This document shows positions 29,899 through 38,217 of a stretch of 64,000 nt of DNA, one piece after another. The position numbers and the translations under genes were made by a program. Positions within the stretch are counted from its first letter, which is position 1. Each line of letters starts with the position of its first letter. Source of the stretch: Lachnospiraceae bacterium (GTDB lineage: Bacteria; Bacillota; Clostridia; Lachnospirales; Lachnospiraceae); contig JAFRIW010000044.1 in assembly GCA_017432565.1 (NCBI GenBank), forward strand, positions 1 to 64,000. The letters are read 5' to 3'. Below the pieces are notes generated by a model, which had not been told where the DNA came from, did not search any database, and saw only the letters and a list, made by a program, of their open reading frames with translations.

Positions 29899-30906
29899 AT
29901 GGAACACAGAATGATCGAAACAAGCTTCACGGAAGAGGACAAAAAGATCGAAGGATCGCTGCGTCCCCAGCTGCTGAAGGATTATATCGGCCAGGAGAAA
30001 ATCAAGGAGAGCATCAAAATCTCCATTGAAGCGGCGAAACAGCGGGGCGACCCGCTGGACCATGTGCTGCTCTACGGTCCACCCGGACTGGGCAAGACGA
30101 CGCTCTCCGGCATCATTGCCAACGAGATGGGGGTCGGGATCAAAATCACGAGCGGACCGGCGATCGAGAAGCCGGGCGAGATGGCGGCGATCCTGAACGG
30201 CCTGAAGGAGGGCGATATTCTCTTTGTCGACGAGATTCACCGACTGAACAAGCAGGTTGAGGAGGTACTGTACCCGGCGATGGAGGATTTTGCCATCGAT
30301 ATTATGATCGGCAAGGGACAGACAGCCAAGTCGATCCGGCTGGATCTTCCGAAGTTCACACTGATCGGCGCGACGACGCGGGCGGGGCTGCTGTCCGCAC
30401 CGCTAAGGGACCGCTTCGGCCAGATTCAGCGGCTGGAATTCTATACGGTTCCGGAACTGAAGACGATTCTGCTGCGCTCGGCAGAGGTTCTGAATGTGGA
30501 ACTGAATGAGGCGGGCGCCGCGGAGATGGCCCGTAGAAGCCGCGGAACGCCCCGGCTTGCCAACCGGATCCTGAAGCGGGTCCGCGATTTTGCCCAGGTG
30601 CGCTACGACGGACGGATCACCGAGGAAGTTGCAAGGACGGCACTGGACATGATGGAAGTAGACCGCATGGGGCTGGACCGGGTGGACCTGAATTTTCTTC
30701 TCACGCTGATCCATCAGTATGGTGGAGGACCGGCCGGCCTGGACACCATCGCAGCCTCGATCGGGGAGGATCCCGGCACGATTGAGGACGTGGTGGAGCC
30801 GTATCTGCTGCAGAACGGATTTCTGAACCGGACGCCGAGAGGCAGAGTAGCCACGAAGGCGGCGTATCACCATCTGGGGCTTGAAATCGCCCCTGAGAAC
30901 GATTAA
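29899..30906 (+). CDS. ruvB: Holliday junction helicase motor RuvB
   Basis: The AAA+ motor that drives branch migration with RuvA, 335 residues. Walker [16 protein letters not shown] (about 57-71), Walker [10 protein letters not shown], sensor and arginine-finger region [18 protein letters not shown], and a C-terminal winged-helix domain ending RTPRGRVAT. It lies 61 bases after ruvA in the same transcript. RuvC is not nearby, in keeping with Bacillota, which use RecU; a recU gene is at 55402. Confidence 0.97.
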   Translation: MEHRMIETSFTEEDKKIEGSLRPQLLKDYIGQEKIKESIKISIEAAKQRGDPLDHVLLYGPPGLGKTTLSGIIANEMGVGIKITSGPAIEKPGEMAAILNGLKEGDILFVDEIHRLNKQVEEVLYPAMEDFAIDIMIGKGQTAKSIRLDLPKFTLIGATTRAGLLSAPLRDRFGQIQRLEFYTVPELKTILLRSAEVLNVELNEAGAAEMARRSRGTPRLANRILKRVRDFAQVRYDGRITEEVARTALDMMEVDRMGLDRVDLNFLLTLIHQYGGGPAGLDTIAASIGEDPGTIEDVVEPYLLQNGFLNRTPRGRVATKAAYHHLGLEIAPEND

Positions 30907-30950
30907 AATTGATTGCGATACGTTTATGAAAGGATTGTGAGGGAGCGTTT

Positions 30951-31355
30951 ATGGCGGCGAATTCGGAAACCGAAGTAATCATCAACGGTAAGGTTTATAC
31001 TCTGAGCGGAGAGAGCGAGGAATACCTGCAGAAGGTAGCCTCTTATCTGAATGCGAAAATTGCTGAGTTTGACAAGATCGAGGCTTTTCGTAAGCTGAGT
31101 CTGGATTACCGCACGATCCTGATGGAGATCAATATCGCGGACGACTATTTCCGCGAGCAGAAGAAAAATGAGCTGCTGCAGGAAGACATGCAGACCAAGG
31201 ACAAGGATCTGTATGACCTCAAGCACGAGCTGATCACGACACAGATGAAGCTTGAAAACACGGAGAAGACCATGCGGTCGCTTCGTCAGGAGAGCGAGGA
31301 GAGAGCCAAGCGCATTATCCAGCTGGAGGCAGAACTGAAATCTCTGGGACGCTGA
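30951..31355 (+). CDS. zapA: Cell division protein ZapA
   Basis: A 134-residue FtsZ-ring associated protein. The N-terminal ZapA globular domain (EVIINGKVYTLSGESEEYLQKVA, shown in two parts as EVIINGKVYTL and GESEEYLQKVA) is followed by a long coiled coil (about 65-134) that bundles FtsZ filaments. In many Clostridia zapA lies near ruvB or the U32 peptidase gene, as here. A hairpin terminator follows. Confidence 0.9.
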   Translation: MAANSETEVIINGKVYTLSGESEEYLQKVASYLNAKIAEFDKIEAFRKLSLDYRTILMEINIADDYFREQKKNELLQEDMQTKDKDLYDLKHELITTQMKLENTEKTMRSLRQESEERAKRIIQLEAELKSLGR

Positions 31356-31388
31356 GCCGGACTGGTCGTTCATACCGGATGAAATGAG

Positions 31389-31416
31389 AAAAGCGCAGGC
31401 CATGCCTTGCGCTTTT
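31389..31416 (+). terminator. Terminator after zapA
   Basis: AAAAGCGCA (31389-31397) pairs with TGCGCTTTT (31408-31416), with further GGC/GCC pairing inside. The T-run is the four bases closing the stem, so strength is moderate. Confidence 0.65.
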
Positions 31417-31442
31417 ACTGTTCTTACAGGAATTAATGAAAG

Positions 31443-33668
31443 ATGAACAAAGTGGAACTGCTGGCCCCTGCGGGCAGTTATGAAGCTTTTGCGGCCGCCC
31501 TGAACGCCGGAGCGGACGCAGTCTATATGGGCGGGACGCGATTCGGCGCGAGGGCCTATGCGGATAATTTCTCGAATGAAGACCTCAGCCGCGCGATCCG
31601 GACGGCGCACCTTCACGGAAAGAAAGTCTATCTGACCGTCAACACGCTGACCCGGCAGGAAGAGATGCCGGAGCTGACGGATTTTGTCCGCGGCCTGTAT
31701 GAAAAAGAGGCGCTGGACGGCGTGATTGTGCAGGACACCGGTGTTCTGATCAGTCTGTCCGAAGCCTGTCCGGGGCTGCTTCTGCACGCCTCAACCCAGA
31801 TGTCGGTCACGACGCGGGAAGGCGTCCTGTTCTTAAAACGGCTCGGAGTCAGCCGGATTGTTCCGGCCCGGGAGCTTTCTCTTAAGGAGATCCGGCTTCT
31901 GAAACAGGAGGATATCGAGATCGAAGCTTTTATACACGGCGCCATGTGCTACTGCTATTCCGGCCGGTGTCTGATGTCCAGCTTTCTGGGCGGAAGAAGC
32001 GGCAACCGCGGGCGCTGCGCAGGTCCCTGCCGTCTTCCTTACGATGTCCTTGGCCCGGACGGCCGGGAGGCACTCCGCGGAAAACGGGGAGAGTGCTATC
32101 CGATCTCCATGCGGGATCTGTGTGTGCTGGAAATCCTGCCGGAGCTGATCGATGCCGGCATTGATTCCTTCAAAATCGAAGGCCGCATGAAGAAGCCGGA
32201 GTATGCGGCGGGCGTGACGGCCGTGTACCGGCGCTATATTGACCGGTTCTATGAGTGGGACAGAAATGGCCGCCCCGGCAGATGGGAGATCGATCCTGCG
32301 GATGACAGGCTGCTCCGCGCACTGTATCTGCGCTCCGACCTGTCCACAGGGTACTATGAAAGACATAACGGCAGAGAACTGCTGACCATGGGAAAGCCCG
32401 GTTATTCCGGGACGCCGGATACGCTGCTGGAACAGATCCGGGAGGCATATCCCGTCACCCCCCGGCCGATTCCCATCAGGGGGCTTGTGAAGCTCTCCGC
32501 GGACCGTCCGGCGGAGCTTATCCTCCGGACCGGTGATTCTTCGGAGAAACCTGTCGATATCTCGGTTCAGGGCGCGGTCTGCATGAAGGCGAAAAGCCGC
32601 CCGCTGACGGAAGAGGAAGTCCGGGACCGGCTCTCCAGGACCGGAAATTCACCTTTTGTTCTCACTGAACCTGAAGTGGAGATGGAGCAGGATCTTTTCC
32701 TGCCGGTCAGCAGCCTGAATGAACTGCGCCGCGCAGGACTCGCCAGTCTGGAAGAGGCGATGCTGGAAGCGAAAAAAGAGGGCACTTCAGGCGCGATGCC
32801 TGCCGCTTCCGTGCACCCGGCACCCCGCGGACTTCGTCCTGACTTTAAAAGAAAAGACGGCCGTCCGCTGAGGATGGTTTCCGTGACGACACAGGAGCAG
32901 TATGATGCGGCCCTTGAGTCCGGCACGGCGGATTATCTGATTCCCGAATCTGACACAATCCGTTTGAGGCAAAATGCGGCCGCCGGCCATCTGATGGCTT
33001 TTCCGGCTGTTTTCCGCGAGCGCAGCCGCGCTCAGCTCGAAGAGGCTTACCGGAAACTGACAGAGGGACAGCTTTACTGCGGCACCCTTGTCCGGACCAT
33101 TGAAGAACTGGAGTTTCTCTCCGGAAAAGGCTACACCGGACCGGTGGCTGCGGACAGCTCCTGCTACGCCTGGAACAGCCTCTCCGCGGGACTGCTTCTG
33201 AATCAGTGCGATCTTCTTGTTCTGCCCGCAGAGCTGAGCGGGAGAGAGCTGTATAAAACCTTCCGCCCTCTGGAAGGCACCTTCGGCCTTCAGGTTTACG
33301 GACGGATTCCGATGATGGTTTCCGCGGGGTGCGTGCGGAAGACCACAGACCGCTGTACAGGGAAGGAAGAGGGCTTTTATTTCCTGCGGGACAGAAAGGG
33401 AGAACAGTTCCCGGTCCGCACGGTTTGCAGACACTGTTATAATATACTGTACAACAGTGTGCCGCTCTCGCTGCACAGAGATCTCGCGGATCACAGGAGC
33501 GGGCGCAGCAGACAGCCGGTTCTGGATCTGTGTGATGTCCGGTATTTTGCCTTTACGACAGAAAGCGGCAGGGAGACACTGGAGATTCTGAAGAGCTTTG
33601 AAGCAGAGAATCCGGAAAAAATCATCACTGCCTACACCGCCGGTCATTTCCGCAAAGGAGCGGAATGA
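31443..33668 (+). CDS. U32 family peptidase (YrrO/RlhA-like)
   Basis: A 741-residue protein. The N-terminal part (about 1-300) is the U32 TIM-barrel-like domain, with MNKVELLAPAGSYEAF, ADAVYMGG and the cysteine-containing signature CYCYSGRCLMSS then RGRCAGPCRLPY (about 169-200), which in RlhA and relatives binds an iron-sulfur cluster. Members are now known as tRNA/rRNA hydroxylation factors as well as supposed collagenases, so peptidase activity is doubtful. The C-terminal half (about 370-741) corresponds to the DUF3656-type extension. Confidence 0.88.
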   Translation: MNKVELLAPAGSYEAFAAALNAGADAVYMGGTRFGARAYADNFSNEDLSRAIRTAHLHGKKVYLTVNTLTRQEEMPELTDFVRGLYEKEALDGVIVQDTGVLISLSEACPGLLLHASTQMSVTTREGVLFLKRLGVSRIVPARELSLKEIRLLKQEDIEIEAFIHGAMCYCYSGRCLMSSFLGGRSGNRGRCAGPCRLPYDVLGPDGREALRGKRGECYPISMRDLCVLEILPELIDAGIDSFKIEGRMKKPEYAAGVTAVYRRYIDRFYEWDRNGRPGRWEIDPADDRLLRALYLRSDLSTGYYERHNGRELLTMGKPGYSGTPDTLLEQIREAYPVTPRPIPIRGLVKLSADRPAELILRTGDSSEKPVDISVQGAVCMKAKSRPLTEEEVRDRLSRTGNSPFVLTEPEVEMEQDLFLPVSSLNELRRAGLASLEEAMLEAKKEGTSGAMPAASVHPAPRGLRPDFKRKDGRPLRMVSVTTQEQYDAALESGTADYLIPESDTIRLRQNAAAGHLMAFPAVFRERSRAQLEEAYRKLTEGQLYCGTLVRTIEELEFLSGKGYTGPVAADSSCYAWNSLSAGLLLNQCDLLVLPAELSGRELYKTFRPLEGTFGLQVYGRIPMMVSAGCVRKTTDRCTGKEEGFYFLRDRKGEQFPVRTVCRHCYNILYNSVPLSLHRDLADHRSGRSRQPVLDLCDVRYFAFTTESGRETLEILKSFEAENPEKIITAYTAGHFRKGAE

Positions 33669-33695
33669 TATGCGGCCCGCAACGGAACAGGATGC

Positions 33696-35195
33696 ATGAG
33701 ACTTTATATACTTGAGCTTTCGCGATATGCCATCGCCGCTGTAATGGCGGTTTATACGCTGCTTTCCTATCAGATGCTGTTTCATCAGAAGGATGAATCC
33801 GTCCAGAAGATCAACGGAGTCCTTCAGGTGCTGCTGATTCTTGCGTTTCAAGGGATCGGGAGTCTTACCGTCGCGGCGGGACTGAGGGATACCCGGTATC
33901 TGATCCTGGGAGCGCTGGAAATGCTGTTCATTGCCGGTGCCATCATTCTTTTCCATACGATTTACGACCACGCAAACATGCTGCTGTATCACAATGTATG
34001 CATGCTGATGGCCATCGGATTCGTGATGATTTCCCGGTTTTCTCTGAGACGGAGTGCAAAGCAGTTCTCCATTGCTCTGATCGGACTGGTGCTGTCGCTG
34101 ATCCTTCCGGTACTGCGAAAACATATCAGAGATCTGACAATGCCTGTTCCGCTCTATTTTACGGGCTTTGCGGGCGTAATCGCACTGGGCATCGTCCTGG
34201 TGCTGGGCAGCGCGATTCAGGGCGCCAATCTGAATTACAGCGTGTTCGGCATAACCTTTCAGCCCTCCGAGTTTGTCAAAATTCTTTTCGTCGTCTTTTC
34301 GGCGGGATGTCTTGCAGGGACAGGCATGGGCTGGATCAGCGGCCTTTTTGCGGCGGCCCACGTGCTGATTCTGGTCTTTTCCCGGGATCTGGGCAGTGCA
34401 GTGATCTTTTTTGTCGTCTATGTCCTGATGCTTTTTGAGGCGACCGGTAAATGGTGGGTGCTTCCGGCAGGCGCGGGAAGCGGCGCCGCCGGCGCTTATC
34501 TGGCTTACAGGCTGTTTACTCATGTACAGGTGCGTGTGCAGGCTTTTCTGGATCCCTGGAGCGTGATCGATTCCATGGGCTATCAGATTACGCAGTCCCT
34601 GTTTGCCATTTCCTTCGGCGGTCCCTTCGGAACGGGACTGACCCAGGGCGCCTCGGAGCGGATTCCTTACGCCCTGGAGGACTTTATCTTTGCGCCGATT
34701 GCGGAGGAGATGGGACTGATCTGCGCGATGTGCCTGATCCTTCTGTGCCTGAACAGTTTTCTGCTGCTTCTGTTCATGTCTCTCAACTACGGGGACAAGT
34801 TTTATCAGCTCTGCACCTTCGGCATTGCGGCCGCCTACGGCTTCCAGAATTTCCTGACCATCGGCGGCGAGACCAGGTTTATCCCGCTGACCGGCGTCAC
34901 CCTTCCGCTCGTGAGCTACGGAGGCAGTTCGATTCTCGCGACGATTCTGATGTTTACCTTTGCCGAGATGCTCGCCATGCTGCAGGGAGAGAAGATCGAA
35001 GGATTCCGAAGGCGCTTTGAGGAAGAGGAAGAGCAGCGGAGGCGCCGGGAGGAACAAAGGCGCCGTCAGGAAGAGATGAGACGCCGTCAGGAAGAAATGA
35101 AGCGCCGTCAGGGGGAGCCGCGCCGCAGGAGCCGCACGGAGAGCCGCCCGGCGTACAGGAGCAGAAGAAAAACACCGGAGGAGTCTGAAGATTGA
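33696..35195 (+). CDS. FtsW/RodA/SpoVE family glycosyltransferase with charged C-terminal tail
   Basis: A polytopic SEDS peptidoglycan polymerase. The 499 residues show about 10 membrane helices (1-425); SEDS landmarks are FQPSEFVKILFV (about 187-198), SRDLGSAVIFFVVY (about 228-241), and the late VTLPLVSYGGSSI (about 404-416). The final 70 residues are a cytoplasmic tail of arginine-, glutamate- and glutamine-rich heptads not usual in RodA. The next gene is its cognate transpeptidase, overlapping by 4 bases, so the pair forms a wall-synthesis unit. FtsW, RodA and SpoVE cannot be separated by eye. Confidence 0.9.
   Translation: MRLYILELSRYAIAAVMAVYTLLSYQMLFHQKDESVQKINGVLQVLLILAFQGIGSLTVAAGLRDTRYLILGALEMLFIAGAIILFHTIYDHANMLLYHNVCMLMAIGFVMISRFSLRRSAKQFSIALIGLVLSLILPVLRKHIRDLTMPVPLYFTGFAGVIALGIVLVLGSAIQGANLNYSVFGITFQPSEFVKILFVVFSAGCLAGTGMGWISGLFAAAHVLILVFSRDLGSAVIFFVVYVLMLFEATGKWWVLPAGAGSGAAGAYLAYRLFTHVQVRVQAFLDPWSVIDSMGYQITQSLFAISFGGPFGTGLTQGASERIPYALEDFIFAPIAEEMGLICAMCLILLCLNSFLLLLFMSLNYGDKFYQLCTFGIAAAYGFQNFLTIGGETRFIPLTGVTLPLVSYGGSSILATILMFTFAEMLAMLQGEKIEGFRRRFEEEEEQRRRREEQRRRQEEMRRRQEEMKRRQGEPRRRSRTESRPAYRSRRKTPEESED
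35061..35123 (+). repeat. 21-base tandem repeat in the RodA/FtsW tail
   Basis: CGCCGTCAGG recurs at 35061, 35082 and 35103, a 21-base period encoding three heptads of the form RRQEEMR. Copies differ by a few bases. This region could change copy number by slippage. Confidence 0.75.
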
Positions 35196-36643
35196 ACAAC
35201 TTAAGCCCGGATGTCAGAACCAGAGAAGAGAAGCGGGCCGCCCGGCACAGAATTTATTTTGTCGGCGGATTGTTTGCCGTACTTTTTCTTTCCATGATGG
35301 TTTATATCTGCAGCTATGCGCTGACGCATCAGGCGGAGCTGTTTGAAAACGACTATAACGGCCGGGAGCAGATGCTGCTCGGACAGAACCGGCGGGGGAC
35401 GATTTATGCCGCGGACGGTCAGATTCTGGCCCAGACCGTGACGGAGGCGGACGGAACGGAGAAGAGAGTCTACCCCTTCGGATCACTTTTTGCCCAGATC
35501 GTCGGATACGATGTACTGGGGCGCAGCGGCGTGGAAGCTCTGAAAAACCGGGACCTGGTACAGTCGGGTCTGTCGATTGCCGAGAAGACGGAATATGACA
35601 GCCGCGGAGAGAAATATCCCGGCAATGACGTGGTGACGACACTGGACCCGCAGCTTCAGCAGGCTGCCGGGGATGCACTCGGCATTTACAAAGGCGCCAT
35701 CATTGTGACGGAGGTTTCCACAGGACGGATTCTCGCCTGCGTTTCCCGCCCGGATTATGATCCGAATACCATCCGGGAGAACTGGGCGGAGATCTCCGGC
35801 GACAGTACCGCCGGAAGACTTCTGAACCGCGCCGCGCAGGGCATGTATCCGCCCGGCTCCACCTTCAAGATTGTCGACGCACTGGAATATCTGCAGGAAA
35901 AAGGCGAAACCGGCGCGGACAGCTATCATTTTGTCTGCAGCGGCACCTTCAGTGCGGGCGGGGAGACCATTCACTGCTATCACGGACAGACACACGGCAC
36001 GGTCAGCTTTGATGATTCCTTTGCCGTTTCCTGCAATTCTTCCTTTGCCAACATGGGACTGACGCTGGACAGGGGTGCTTTTGCCGCGCAGCTGGACAAG
36101 CTTTATTTCGGGAAGAAGCTGCCCTGCGAACTGCAGACATCGGTCAGCAGTGCACAGGTGAGCTCACTTTCCTCCGAAGGAGAAGTCATGCAGCTCTCCA
36201 TCGGCCAGGGTGAGACGACCATGTCGCCCCTGCACCTGAACATGATCACTGCCATGGTCGCCAACCACGGCGTGATGATGCGGCCGTATGTCGTGGAGCG
36301 GGTGCAGACCGCTTCGGGAACAGTCCTGTCCTCGGGGAAACCCCGGCCGCTGGGACAGCTTGTGGATGCACAGGCGGCGGACCGGGTCGCGCAGATGATG
36401 CGGGAAGTTGTGACAAAGGGAACCGGACGCAAGCTCTCCGATGCCTCCTATGAGGCGGCGGGGAAAACCGGATCGGCTGAGTTTAAAGATCAGGACACCA
36501 TTTCGCATGCGTGGTTTACCGGCTTTGCCCCGGCCAGTGACCCGCAGATCTGTGTAACTGTTGTTCTGGAAGGCGCAGGGAGCGGCGGCGACTACGCCGT
36601 CCCCATGGCGCGAAGGGTTCTGGACGCATGGTTTTTACGGTAA
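35192..36643 (+). CDS. Penicillin-binding protein (class B transpeptidase)
   Basis: A 483-residue D,D-transpeptidase anchored by one N-terminal helix (about 21-42). Active-site motifs are SxxK in PPGSTFKIV (serine about 224), SxN in AVSCNSSFANMG (about 276-279) and KTG in AAGKTGSAEF (about 425-427). The N-terminal dimerisation region is short, as in PbpA-type enzymes paired with RodA rather than FtsI or SpoVD. The start is TTG with CGGAGGAG eight bases before. It overlaps the SEDS gene upstream and the DUF2953 gene downstream. Confidence 0.92.
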   Translation: MNNLSPDVRTREEKRAARHRIYFVGGLFAVLFLSMMVYICSYALTHQAELFENDYNGREQMLLGQNRRGTIYAADGQILAQTVTEADGTEKRVYPFGSLFAQIVGYDVLGRSGVEALKNRDLVQSGLSIAEKTEYDSRGEKYPGNDVVTTLDPQLQQAAGDALGIYKGAIIVTEVSTGRILACVSRPDYDPNTIRENWAEISGDSTAGRLLNRAAQGMYPPGSTFKIVDALEYLQEKGETGADSYHFVCSGTFSAGGETIHCYHGQTHGTVSFDDSFAVSCNSSFANMGLTLDRGAFAAQLDKLYFGKKLPCELQTSVSSAQVSSLSSEGEVMQLSIGQGETTMSPLHLNMITAMVANHGVMMRPYVVERVQTASGTVLSSGKPRPLGQLVDAQAADRVAQMMREVVTKGTGRKLSDASYEAAGKTGSAEFKDQDTISHAWFTGFAPASDPQICVTVVLEGAGSGGDYAVPMARRVLDAWFLR

Positions 36644-37338
36644 TAAAGTGGATCGGAATCATACTGCTGATTCTGATCGCAATCATTTTCATACTGCTTC
36701 TGCTGCTCCTGTTTGTCCCGATCCGTCTGCGGGCGGAGGGTCATCTGAGAACGGAGGAGGAAGAAAAGGTCACTGCAGACGGCCATGTTGCGGTCTCATG
36801 GCTTCTGGGGTTTCTGCGTCTGGAGGCCGGAGCGGACCGGGCAGGGAGTACATTCCGGCTCCTCGTGCTGGGGCTGCCGCTGCATCCGGAAAAGCTTTTT
36901 AAAAAAAGGGATAAAGAAAAGCCGGAAAAGGATAAAAAGGCGGCACTGACTTTGGAGGAGCGATGTGATAAGATTATTCGTACAGCAGAGATTCTGACGG
37001 AGGAAGAACACCTCGGCGCCCTGAAGAAAGGACTTCCGATTGTCGGGAAAGCTATTGCGGGAGCCCTGCCCCTCGACTGGAGGATCAGCGGCCCGGCGGG
37101 CTTTGAGACGCCGGATCTGACCGGCGCACTGATGGCGCTTGACGGCGTGCTGTGTCCTTTTATTGGCGGCCACGTCTCCATTGAGCCGCATTTTGAGGGA
37201 AAATATCTGAATCTGTGCGGCGATCTGCACGGACCCGTCCGGCTCTGGCCGCTGGCGGCAGGCGCGGTCCGGCTGTTTATGATCCGCGGGCTGCGGGAAC
37301 TGCCGGGCGCCTTAAAACAAAGCGCAGGGGAGCCCTGA
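36628..37338 (+). CDS. DUF2953 domain protein (YtfI-like)
   Basis: A 236-residue protein with one strong N-terminal membrane segment (about 5-31) and a soluble domain of the DUF2953 type, seen as VPIRLRAEGHLR near the start and DWRISGPAGFETPDLTGAL in the C-terminal half. A lysine-rich linker (KKRDKEKPEKDKKAA) lies near 92-106. In Bacillus the homologue ytfI stands directly before ytfJ, the same order as here, which supports a sporulation-related role. Its molecular function is unknown. The start overlaps the PBP gene by 16 bases. Confidence 0.85.
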   Translation: MVFTVIKWIGIILLILIAIIFILLLLLLFVPIRLRAEGHLRTEEEEKVTADGHVAVSWLLGFLRLEAGADRAGSTFRLLVLGLPLHPEKLFKKRDKEKPEKDKKAALTLEERCDKIIRTAEILTEEEHLGALKKGLPIVGKAIAGALPLDWRISGPAGFETPDLTGALMALDGVLCPFIGGHVSIEPHFEGKYLNLCGDLHGPVRLWPLAAGAVRLFMIRGLRELPGALKQSAGEP

Positions 37339-37387
37339 AAAAACGGAAATCAGAAAAACAGATTTGATTTAAAAAGGAGAAATCAGA

Positions 37388-37798
37388 ATGGCAGATAAGG
37401 AAAACCGGCTCAGCAGCGTGATGCACTCACTGCTGGAAGGACTGGATGATGTACTGGAGAAGAAAACGGTGATCGGAGAGCCGGTTATCGTGGGAGATAC
37501 CATTATCATACCGCTCTCTGATCTGACGCTCGGCTGCGGGTCCGGCTCCAACACTTCCGATCAGAAGGACGCTGGCTCCGGCGGATTTTTCGCCCGGATG
37601 ACACCTTCTGCTGTCCTGGTCATGCAGGGACAGAATGTGCGGATCGTGAATATGAAGAATCAGGAGATGGTCACACAGGTGCTGGATATGATGCCGGAAG
37701 TGATCGACCGGGTTGTCTCCGTCGTCAAAAATGCGTCTAAAGACCGGATCCCGGATGAAGAGGCCGCAAAACGCGCTTTTCCTGAAAATGATGCTTGA
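37388..37798 (+). CDS. ytfJ: GerW family sporulation protein YtfJ
   Basis: A 136-residue protein of the GerW/YtfJ family, associated in Bacillus with spores and their germination. Typical segments are VIGEPVIVGDTIIIPLSDLTLG (two parts: VIGEPVIVGDTIIIP and LSDLTLGCGSGS), a glycine/serine-rich linker, and TPSAVLVMQGQNVRIVNM. It follows DUF2953 with AAAGGAG before the ATG. Together they indicate a spore-forming ancestry; they do not prove that this strain sporulates. Confidence 0.92.
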   Translation: MADKENRLSSVMHSLLEGLDDVLEKKTVIGEPVIVGDTIIIPLSDLTLGCGSGSNTSDQKDAGSGGFFARMTPSAVLVMQGQNVRIVNMKNQEMVTQVLDMMPEVIDRVVSVVKNASKDRIPDEEAAKRAFPENDA

Positions 37799-37823
37799 TT
37801 TTTCAAAACCGGTTTGTTAAGAT
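37795..37823 (+). promoter_or_regulatory. Promoter for rpmB
   Basis: TTGATT (37795-37800) and TAAGAT (37818-37823) are 17 bases apart. The -35 box overlaps the ytfJ stop codon. The start point would lie near 37830, leaving a leader of about 60 bases. Confidence 0.65.
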
Positions 37824-37832
37824 ACTACTGTT

Positions 37833-37855
37833 GCGGCTGTCAAAGCCGCGGCTTT
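37833..37855 (+). promoter_or_regulatory. Overlapping hairpins in the rpmB leader
   Basis: GCGGCT (37833-37838) pairs with AGCCGC (37844-37849), and the same right arm is part of the palindrome AAAGCCGCGGCTTT (37842-37855), followed by TGGTTTTT. The two pairings exclude each other, and the second resembles a weak terminator. An attenuation role is inference. Confidence 0.4.
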
Positions 37856-37889
37856 TGGTTTTTATCTTTCAGTGATAGGAGGTGTCAAA

Positions 37890-38075
37890 ATGGCCAAGTG
37901 TGATATCTGTGGAAAGGGCGCTCATTTTGGAAATAACGTCAGCCATTCACATAGAAGATCCAACCGGATCTGGAACTCCAACGTTCAGAGAGTTACTGTT
38001 AAGGTTAATGGCGCAAACAGGAAAATGCACGTCTGCACCAGCTGCCTTCGTGATGGTAAGGTCGAGAGAGCTTAA
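37890..38075 (+). CDS. rpmB: 50S ribosomal protein L28
   Basis: A 61-residue L28 starting MAKCDICGKGAHFGNNVSHS. It has two CxxC pairs (CDIC at 4-7 and CTSC at 52-55), so it is the zinc-binding form; some bacteria hold a second, cysteine-free copy for zinc limitation, not seen here. ATG 37890 follows ATAGGAGGTG and is preferred to an upstream in-frame ATG. It has its own promoter and terminator, so it is a single-gene unit. Confidence 0.96.
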   Translation: MAKCDICGKGAHFGNNVSHSHRRSNRIWNSNVQRVTVKVNGANRKMHVCTSCLRDGKVERA

Positions 38076-38111
38076 TGACGCCTGACCGGATCGGATTCCA
38101 GGAGACAGTTT

Positions 38112-38149
38112 AAAGGCTGCCGCACCAGACGGGTGCGACAGCCTTCTTT
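38112..38149 (+). terminator. Rho-independent terminator after rpmB
   Basis: AAGGCTG-C-CGCACC pairs with GGGTGCG-A-CAGCCTT across a 4-base loop with one internal mismatch, then TCTTT. Confidence 0.85.
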
Positions 38150-38217
38150 ACAATTTATCGGTGCCGGGACGCTCCTTCAGGGTGTTCCTGCCGATGATCC
38201 AGGACGGAGAAAAGCGT

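Noticed and set aside
32787..35057. A 756-codon open frame on the - strand opposite the U32 and RodA genes
   Set aside because: It is antisense to two genes with clear motifs and has composition typical of an antisense shadow.
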